5,550 nt of DNA, taken from positions 1-5,550 of the forward strand of contig JAAWIL010000140.1 in the NCBI GenBank assembly GCA_022796315.1. Direction: 5' to 3'. This stretch comes from Oscillibacter sp. Lineage in GTDB: Bacteria; Bacillota; Clostridia; Oscillospirales; Oscillospiraceae. The notes beneath the pieces were generated by a model. The model was not told the origin of the DNA. It saw only the letters and a list, made by a program, of their open reading frames with translations, and searched no databases. Below, piece by piece: positions 1-4,299 of the stretch (position 1 is its first letter; every line of letters starts with the position of its first letter). Both the position numbers and the translations under genes were made by a program.

Positions 1-12
1 TGCGCGGGGAGA

Positions 13-28
13 TTTTAAACAGGCTCTA
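13..28. repeat. Terminal-repeat-like sequence of a second MITE-like element
   Basis: TTTTAAACAGGCTCTA matches the right terminal repeat at 4270-4285 (TTTAAAACAGACTCTA) at 14 of 16 positions and also ends in TA. In this orientation the body of the element would lie to the left, so the window may open inside the right end of another, diverged copy placed just upstream of the sensor kinase gene. A looser resemblance (ACAGGCCCTGA, 99-109) follows further on. The match is seen directly. That it is a real element end is inference, because its other end is outside the window. Confidence 0.4.
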
Positions 29-54
29 ACACAGGCGAGATCCCATTTTTAACG

Positions 55-69
55 CAGCAAACGGAAACA
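55..69 (+). promoter_or_regulatory. Weak cre-like (CcpA) site
   Basis: CAGCAAACGGAAACA fits the degenerate cre pattern WTGNAANCGNWNNCW at 8 of 10 fixed positions, including the central CG and the flanking AA and CA; the first two positions miss. A catabolite-repression site in front of a sugar-sensing operon would make sense in a Bacillota genome. However, the match is imperfect, no convincing -35/-10 pair was found nearby, and such degenerate patterns arise by chance. Confidence 0.15.
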
Positions 70-113
70 TCGAAAAACGTGCGTTTGGGCTTATGTGAAC
101 AGGCCCTGATGAA

Positions 114-125
114 AAGGGGGTGGAG
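114..125 (+). promoter_or_regulatory. Shine-Dalgarno deciding the TTG start of the kinase
   Basis: AAGGGGGTGGAG closely resembles the extended anti-16S complement AAGGAGGTGATC. It ends its G run 9 nt before the TTG at 130. Neither the ATG at 109 (only a weak AGG 5 nt upstream) nor the GTG at 79 (which falls inside a small AAACG-TG-CGTTT palindrome and has no clear Shine-Dalgarno) is as well served. It therefore favours TTG 130 as the translation start. Confidence 0.5.
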
Positions 126-129
126 AATC

Positions 130-1947
130 TTGCGGCACGCGCTCCCCCAGCGGTGGCGGGACCTGTACCACCGCTCCAGCATCCAGCTGATCCTATCGCT
201 TTCCTTCACCGCCGTGGCCATTGTGGGCATGGTGTTCATGGGTCTGGCGCTGTTCCTGCGGTTCTCCTTCACCTCCAACGACCAGGCGGCGGAGAACAGC
301 CGCCGGGTGCTGGCCCAGGTCAATCTGAATCTCGACAGCTATCTCCGGGCCATGATGCGGGTGTCCGACACCGCCTACTACCAGGTCATCAAGGGCCTGG
401 ATCTGGCGGAGGAGGATCTGACCGACGCCCTGGACCTTCTGTATGAGAGCAACCGGGACTCCCTGGTGTCCATCGCGGTCTTCGCCCAGGACGGCAGGCT
501 CCTGGCCGCCGCGCCTCTGGCGGATCTGAAGCCCAGCGTCTATCCGCCCCGGGAGGAGTGGTTCACCACCGCTGTGGACCAGATTGAGAATCTCCACTTC
601 TCCACGCCCCACGTGCAGAACCTCTTCCAGGACCCGGACTATCACTACCGCTGGGTAGTCTCCCTCAGCCGGCAGGTGGAGCTGACCCGGAGCGGGGCCA
701 TTGAAAGCGGCGTCCTGCTGGTGGACATGAACTTCAGCGGCATTGAGCAGCTGTGCAAGGACGTCTCCCTCTCCGCCCAGGACCAGGGGTACCTCTACCT
801 GATTGACAGCGACGGGGAGCTCATCTATCACCCCCGCCAGCAGCTGATCTACGCGGGCATCCAGGAGGAGAACAACCTCACCGCCGCCGGGTACAGCGAC
901 GGCAGCCACACGGAGCGCTTCCAGGGCCAGCGGCGGCAGATCACGGTGAAGACGGTGGGCTACACCGGCTGGAAGCTGGTGGGCGTGGTCCCTGCGGAGA
1001 GTCTGTGGGACAACTATGCCCAGGTACTGCTGTTCTTCCTCTTTGTGGTGTGCTTTTCCATCTTTCTGCTGGTCTTTGTGAACCTGCGTCTCTCCGCCTG
1101 GATCACCGCGCCCATGAAGAAGCTGGACCGGGCGGTGAAGGACCTGGAGGCCGGGCAGGAGACGGTGGATTTCGGCGTGGGCGGTCCCCACGAGGTGGAG
1201 CACCTGAGCCGGTCCATCCAGTCCATGGTCTCCACCATGCACCACCTGATGGACGACATCATCCAGCAGGAGTCCCAGAAGCGCCGCAGCGAACTGGAGG
1301 TCCTCCAGTCCCAGATCAACCCCCACTTCCTCTACAACACCCTGGACAGCGTGGTCTGGATGACGGAGAACGGCCGGACGGAGGACGCCGTGGTGATGCT
1401 CACCGCCCTGGCCCGCTTCTTCCGGATCTCCCTGAGCCGGGGCAGCAGCATCATTCCCCTGTCCGACGAGCTGGAGCACGCCAGACACTACCTCACCATC
1501 CAGAAGATGCGCTTCAAAAACAAATTCTCCGCTGAGATTTCAGCGGAGGCGGGTGCAGAGGGACTCTACACCCTCAAGCTCATCATCCAGCCCATCCTGG
1601 AAAACGCCATCTACCACGGCATGGCCTACGCCGACGGCGACGGGGAAATCCGCATTCGGGCCTTCCGGCAGCACGGGGATGTGCTGATCGAGGTCTCCGA
1701 CAACGGCCCCGGGATGCCGGAGGAGCTGGTGGAACGGCTCCTCTCCCCGGCCACGCCCGCCGCCGTCTCCGGCAGCAAGGGCTCGGGCATCGGCTTTCGC
1801 AACGTACACCAGCGGATTCAGCTGACCTTCGGCCGGGATTACGGCCTGACCATTCTCAGCGAGCCGGACAGCGGCACCACGGTGCGCATCCGCCTGCCCG
1901 CTCTGGATCACCCGGACCTGGAGCCGAGACGGGAGGGTTCCCTATGA
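130..1947 (+). CDS. YesM/LytS-type membrane sensor histidine kinase
   Basis: Sensor kinase of a two-component system that autophosphorylates on His and passes the phosphate to a response regulator not present in this window. From the TTG start it is 605 aa. TM1 spans about 20-43, then an extracellular dCache-like domain about 46-297, TM2 about 299-317 and a HAMP linker about 319-372. The His_kinase (PF06580-type) motif is QSQINPHFLYNTLD, with His399 as phospho-acceptor. A HATPase_c domain follows, with an N box at Asn492 (ILENAIYHG), G1 at Asp524 (SDNGPGM) and G2 at 551-555 (GSGIGFRNV). All catalytic motifs look intact, and the length and architecture are normal for YesM proteins. The start is uncertain: ATG 109 would give 612 aa and GTG 79 622 aa, but TTG 130 has the best Shine-Dalgarno. 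The stop overlaps the next gene by 4 nt, implying translational coupling with the binding-protein-like partner. The kinase family is clear; the ligand (probably galactose or a related sugar) is inferred from the neighbours. Confidence 0.93.
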   Translation: MRHALPQRWRDLYHRSSIQLILSLSFTAVAIVGMVFMGLALFLRFSFTSNDQAAENSRRVLAQVNLNLDSYLRAMMRVSDTAYYQVIKGLDLAEEDLTDALDLLYESNRDSLVSIAVFAQDGRLLAAAPLADLKPSVYPPREEWFTTAVDQIENLHFSTPHVQNLFQDPDYHYRWVVSLSRQVELTRSGAIESGVLLVDMNFSGIEQLCKDVSLSAQDQGYLYLIDSDGELIYHPRQQLIYAGIQEENNLTAAGYSDGSHTERFQGQRRQITVKTVGYTGWKLVGVVPAESLWDNYAQVLLFFLFVVCFSIFLLVFVNLRLSAWITAPMKKLDRAVKDLEAGQETVDFGVGGPHEVEHLSRSIQSMVSTMHHLMDDIIQQESQKRRSELEVLQSQINPHFLYNTLDSVVWMTENGRTEDAVVMLTALARFFRISLSRGSSIIPLSDELEHARHYLTIQKMRFKNKFSAEISAEAGAEGLYTLKLIIQPILENAIYHGMAYADGDGEIRIRAFRQHGDVLIEVSDNGPGMPEELVERLLSPATPAAVSGSKGSGIGFRNVHQRIQLTFGRDYGLTILSEPDSGTTVRIRLPALDHPDLEPRREGSL

Positions 1948-2879
1948 AGAAACGGATCTTTTTCCAGCTGGTTCTCCCTCTGCTGTGCCTGTTCCTGCTG
2001 GTGGCCCTGCTGGCCTTTGCCCCCACCTGGTCCCGGCGGCAGCCGGCCCTTCTGGAGATGTCGGTGATCCTGCGGGAGTCCGGCGGCTTCGCCAACGCCC
2101 GGCAGGGCATGGAACAGGCGGCGGCAGACCTGAATGTGGAGCTCCGCTTCCTGGTTCCCTCCGCCGACAACAGCGCCGCCGAACAGGCCCAGCTTCTGAG
2201 CCACGAGGTGGAGGCCAACGCCTCCGCGATCCTGCTGATTCCCGCGGACCGGGAGGCGCTGGCGGAATCCGTCCGCGCCGCCGCCTCCCGGGCCGTGCTG
2301 GTGACTCTGGAGACCGGCATGGCCGAGCAGGGCGCCCGGGCCTGCGTCGGCACCGACAACGCCGCCCTGGGACAGGCCCTGGGGCAGGCGGTCCTCAACG
2401 GCGTCCCCAGCGGCGGCACCGTGCTGCTGCTCCACAGCGCCCCCGGCGACAACGCCGTCCAGGAGCGCCTGGAAGCCGCCTCTGCCGTCTTGACCGGGGC
2501 GGGGCGGAAGGTTGCCGTGCAGGACGCCGGAGGACTGGATTTCCAGGACGCTCTGTCCCGCCGCCCGGTGGACGCCATCCTGGCCCTGGAGGCCTCCGCC
2601 CTGGAAGCCGCCTCTGAGGCAGCCCGGTACCTGGAGGAATTCCCCCTGCTGTACGGCGCCGGTTCCACAGCGGCCATCGCCGCCGGCCTGGAGCAGAGCC
2701 GCGTCACCGCCATCGCCGCCCAAAACGACTTCGCCGCCGGCTACCTGGCTGTGGAGACCGCCGCGGGGCTGGCCCGGCGCCGCACTGTGCCGCCGGTGAA
2801 GCCCCTGCCCTTTTTCATTCTCCGGCAGGAGACCATGTACGCCCCGGAGAATCAGAAGCTCCTGTTTCCGGTGACGTAA
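1944..2879 (+). CDS. Membrane-anchored sugar-binding-fold protein, likely sensor partner of the kinase
   Basis: 311 aa, periplasmic-binding-protein type I fold (Peripla_BP_4/RbsB-like). The N-terminus is a single hydrophobic segment (about residues 5-26) after MKKR. There is no proper lipobox: Cys15 lies inside the hydrophobic core. A signal anchor is therefore likely, although AFA at 24-26 could be a poor signal-peptidase site. Family-like landmarks include the opening strand VILRESGGFANARQGM and, near the C-terminus, GAGSTAAIAAGLE followed by AAQNDFAAGYLAVE, then the tail NQKLLFPV. Where typical sugar binders have G-[FVI]-D before this helix, this protein has G-A-G, so the usual sugar-contact Asp appears absent. 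The ATG overlaps the kinase stop (ATGA) and GGGAGGG lies 6 nt upstream. Proteins of this type paired with YesM/LytS kinases act as extracellular sugar sensors (XylFII with LytS is the known case). A transport role is possible but less likely. The fold is confident; the sensing role is inferred. Confidence 0.82.
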   Translation: MKKRIFFQLVLPLLCLFLLVALLAFAPTWSRRQPALLEMSVILRESGGFANARQGMEQAAADLNVELRFLVPSADNSAAEQAQLLSHEVEANASAILLIPADREALAESVRAAASRAVLVTLETGMAEQGARACVGTDNAALGQALGQAVLNGVPSGGTVLLLHSAPGDNAVQERLEAASAVLTGAGRKVAVQDAGGLDFQDALSRRPVDAILALEASALEAASEAARYLEEFPLLYGAGSTAAIAAGLEQSRVTAIAAQNDFAAGYLAVETAAGLARRRTVPPVKPLPFFILRQETMYAPENQKLLFPVT

Positions 2880-2885
2880 CCGCCT

Positions 2886-2904
2886 GGGCGGACGCCGGCC
2901 GCCC
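2886..2904 (+). other. GC-rich intercistronic hairpin
   Basis: GGGCGG (2886-2891) and CCGCCC (2899-2904) form a perfect 6-bp stem around a 7-nt loop, 7 nt after the stop of the sensor-partner gene and upstream of the mglB Shine-Dalgarno. No T run follows, so it is not a classical intrinsic terminator. It could act as an mRNA-processing or 3'-end-stabilising element that lets mglB be made in excess of the sensor genes. In such GC-rich sequence it could also be incidental. Confidence 0.35.
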
Positions 2905-2934
2905 CCCATTCCACCATCCCGAAAGGAGAGCTCC

Positions 2935-3960
2935 ATGAAGCGACTGTGCTCCCTTCTCTGCGCGCTGGCCCTGCTGGCCGGACTCGCCGGCTGCGGCGAA
3001 CGCCCGCCGCCCACCATCCGGGTGGGCGTGGCCCTGTACCAGCAGGACGACACCTTCATCTCCACCGTGGCCCAGAACCTCCAGCAGCTGGCCCTGGAGG
3101 AGGAGCAGGCCCGGAATGTCAAAATCAACCTGAATCTGGCCGACGGCCGGGGCAGTCAGTCCCTGCAGAACGAGCAGGTGGACCGCTTCCTGGACCGGGA
3201 CTATGACGTAATCTGCGTGAACATCGTGGACCGGACCGCCGCCGCCGTCATCATCGACAAGGCCCAGGCCAGCGGCGTCCCGGTGATCTTCTTCAACCGG
3301 GAACCGGTGGTGGAGGACCTGCGGCGCTGGGACCGGGCCTACTATGTGGGCTCTCCCGCCGGCAGCGCCGGGATGCTCCAGGGGGGCATCGTGCTGGACG
3401 CCTGGCGGGCCGGCGGCCTGGACCGCAGCGGCGACGGCGTCCTGCAATACGTTATGCTGGAGGGGGAGGCCGGCCACCAGGACACGCTGCTGCGGACGGA
3501 GTACTGCGTCCGCACCCTGGCGGAGGCCGGGGTTCCCACGGAGAAGCTGGCCAACGACGCCGCCGACTGGCAGCGGGGACAGGCCGCCATCCGGATGCAC
3601 CAGTGGCTGGAGGAATTCGGCGGGGACATTGAGGTGGTCTTCGCCAACAACGACGACATGGCCCTGGGGGCCATTGACGCCTGCCGGGAGGCCGGTGTCA
3701 CAGAGCTGCCCTTCATCGTAGGGGTGGACGCGACCCCGCCGGCCCTGGCCTCCATGGTGGAGGGCGCCCTGAAGGGCACCGTGCAAAACGACGCCGCCGG
3801 ACAGGCCGCCAGCATCCTGGCCCTCATCACTGCCCTGGCCAGCGGCCAGGACCCCGCGGAAGCCGTTTCCCTGACAGACGGAACCTACGTCTGGCTGAAC
3901 TATACCACCGTCACTCCGGAGAACCTGCGCGGGTTCCTCCTGGAGAACGAGGAAACTTAG
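2935..3960 (+). CDS. mglB: Galactose/glucose-binding lipoprotein MglB
   Basis: 341-aa extracellular solute-binding lipoprotein that delivers D-galactose/D-glucose to an Mgl-type ABC transporter. It has a lipoprotein signal peptide with lipobox LAGC, giving lipidated Cys20. Alignment by eye to E. coli MglB finds all the usual sugar contacts: Asp39 and Phe41 (DDTF), Asn121 (FFNREP), His181/Asp183/Arg187 (GHQDTLLR), Trp212, Asn239 (ANND), Asp265 (GVDA) and Asn285 (QND). The EF-hand-like calcium loop 163-171 (DRSGDGVLQ) with distal Glu233 is also kept. The start has AAAGGAG 6 nt upstream of the ATG. It lies 55 nt after the sensor-partner gene with no T-run terminator between, so it is probably cotranscribed or under the same regulator. 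The usual mglA (ATPase) and mglC (permease) do not follow; a repeat element and galK do. Its TAG stop coincides with the left edge of that element. The family and sugar class are well supported; in vivo preference for galactose over glucose is not decidable here. Confidence 0.95.
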   Translation: MKRLCSLLCALALLAGLAGCGERPPPTIRVGVALYQQDDTFISTVAQNLQQLALEEEQARNVKINLNLADGRGSQSLQNEQVDRFLDRDYDVICVNIVDRTAAAVIIDKAQASGVPVIFFNREPVVEDLRRWDRAYYVGSPAGSAGMLQGGIVLDAWRAGGLDRSGDGVLQYVMLEGEAGHQDTLLRTEYCVRTLAEAGVPTEKLANDAADWQRGQAAIRMHQWLEEFGGDIEVVFANNDDMALGAIDACREAGVTELPFIVGVDATPPALASMVEGALKGTVQNDAAGQAASILALITALASGQDPAEAVSLTDGTYVWLNYTTVTPENLRGFLLENEET

Positions 3961-3973
3961 AGTCTGTTTTAAA
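3958..3973 (+). repeat. Left terminal inverted repeat of the element
   Basis: TAGAGTCTGTTTTAAA is the exact reverse complement of 4270-4285. Its first three bases are the mglB stop codon, so the gene's end and the element's edge share sequence. Confidence 0.85.
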
Positions 3974-4052
3974 GCCGGCGGAATGCCGGACCGGGGTGGA
4001 TGTTTCCGTCAGACACGGCGATTTGGCACAGGAATCCCAGCGAATTTCAAGG

Positions 4053-4209
4053 AACCTCTGACTAAACCGGCAAGCGCGATTTGCGAGAGATTTTTCGCTG
4101 CAGCGAGGCGGGATTTCGCAGAAATCATTGGGTTTATTTCAAGAAATCACCACAGCGTTGCGGCGGAAAAAAGATCCGCTAAGCGCCGCAGGCGATTTGT
4201 TCAGAGGTT
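4053..4209. repeat. Inner inverted-repeat module of the element
   Basis: The 19-nt arms 4053-4071 and 4191-4209 are inverted copies with 15 of 19 positions matching; the outer 9 (AACCTCTGA / TCAGAGGTT) are perfect. They enclose short palindromes: CGCTGCAGCG at 4096-4105, GATTTC-GCA-GAAATC at 4112-4126, ATTTC-AA-GAAAT at 4136-4147, and GCGGCG (4160-4165) with CGCCGC (4184-4189). This could be a branched DNA/RNA fold of the element, or an older, smaller element nested inside the larger one. Confidence 0.6.
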
Positions 4210-4269
4210 TCTCCAGTCAAATCAACGCGGTCCTGGCAGGAAAACGCACCAAGACGGCGTTTTGACGGT

Positions 4270-4285
4270 TTTAAAACAGACTCTA
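4270..4285 (-). repeat. Right terminal inverted repeat of the element
   Basis: TTTAAAACAGACTCTA is the exact inverse of the left end at 3958-3973. It also forms the right half of a local palindrome GTTTTAAAAC (4268-4277). It directly abuts the galK Shine-Dalgarno. Confidence 0.85.
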
Positions 4286-4292
4286 GAGGAGG
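4286..4292 (+). promoter_or_regulatory. galK Shine-Dalgarno abutting the element
   Basis: GAGGAGG lies 7 nt upstream of the ATG at 4300 and begins at the first base after the element's terminal TA. It sets the galK start and shows that the insertion left the ribosome binding site intact. Confidence 0.85.
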
Positions 4293-4299
4293 AACGCTT

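Larger units (their letters stand above)
3958..4285. mobile_element. MITE-like non-autonomous element between mglB and galK
   Basis: This 328-bp stretch fills almost the whole mglB-galK gap. It is bounded by perfect 16-bp inverted repeats: TAGAGTCTGTTTTAAA at 3958-3973 and TTTAAAACAGACTCTA at 4270-4285. Read as a TA target duplication, the element itself is 3960-4283 (324 bp) with 14-bp ends, the pattern expected of MITEs mobilised by IS630/Tc1-mariner-type transposases. It encodes no transposase, and its base composition (A/T-rich blocks between GC-rich palindromes) differs from the flanking genes. Internal inverted repeats are nested: CCGTCA (4006-4011) with TGACGG (4263-4268), and 4053-4071 with 4191-4209. 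Local hairpins occur at 3975-3989, 4112-4126, 4136-4147 and 4160-4189. An open frame from 3983 to 4351 crosses it but looks spurious. The structure is seen directly; mobility and the transposase family are inferred. Confidence 0.72.

Noticed and set aside
75..86. Small palindrome AAACG-TG-CGTTT as an operator
   Set aside because: The arms are only 5 bp and there is no identified promoter or second copy in the window, so a regulator site cannot be supported.
193..3786. Long open frames on the minus strand (193-1488, 1908-3128, 2815-3786)
   Set aside because: They lie opposite genes with clear domains and motifs, and their products are Gly/Gln/His/Val-rich with no family features. This is the usual antisense shadow of high-GC coding DNA.
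3975..3989. Intrinsic terminator after mglB (CCGGC-GGAAT-GCCGG hairpin)
   Set aside because: The 5-bp stem is followed by ACCGGGGTGG rather than a T run, so it does not qualify as an intrinsic terminator. It is treated as internal structure of the element.
4262..4287. Possible galK promoter at the right end of the element (TTGACG at 4262-4267)
   Set aside because: The -35 look-alike is good, but no acceptable -10 lies 16-18 nt downstream. The best, TCTAGA, is 14 nt away and overlaps the element edge and the Shine-Dalgarno, leaving no room for a leader.
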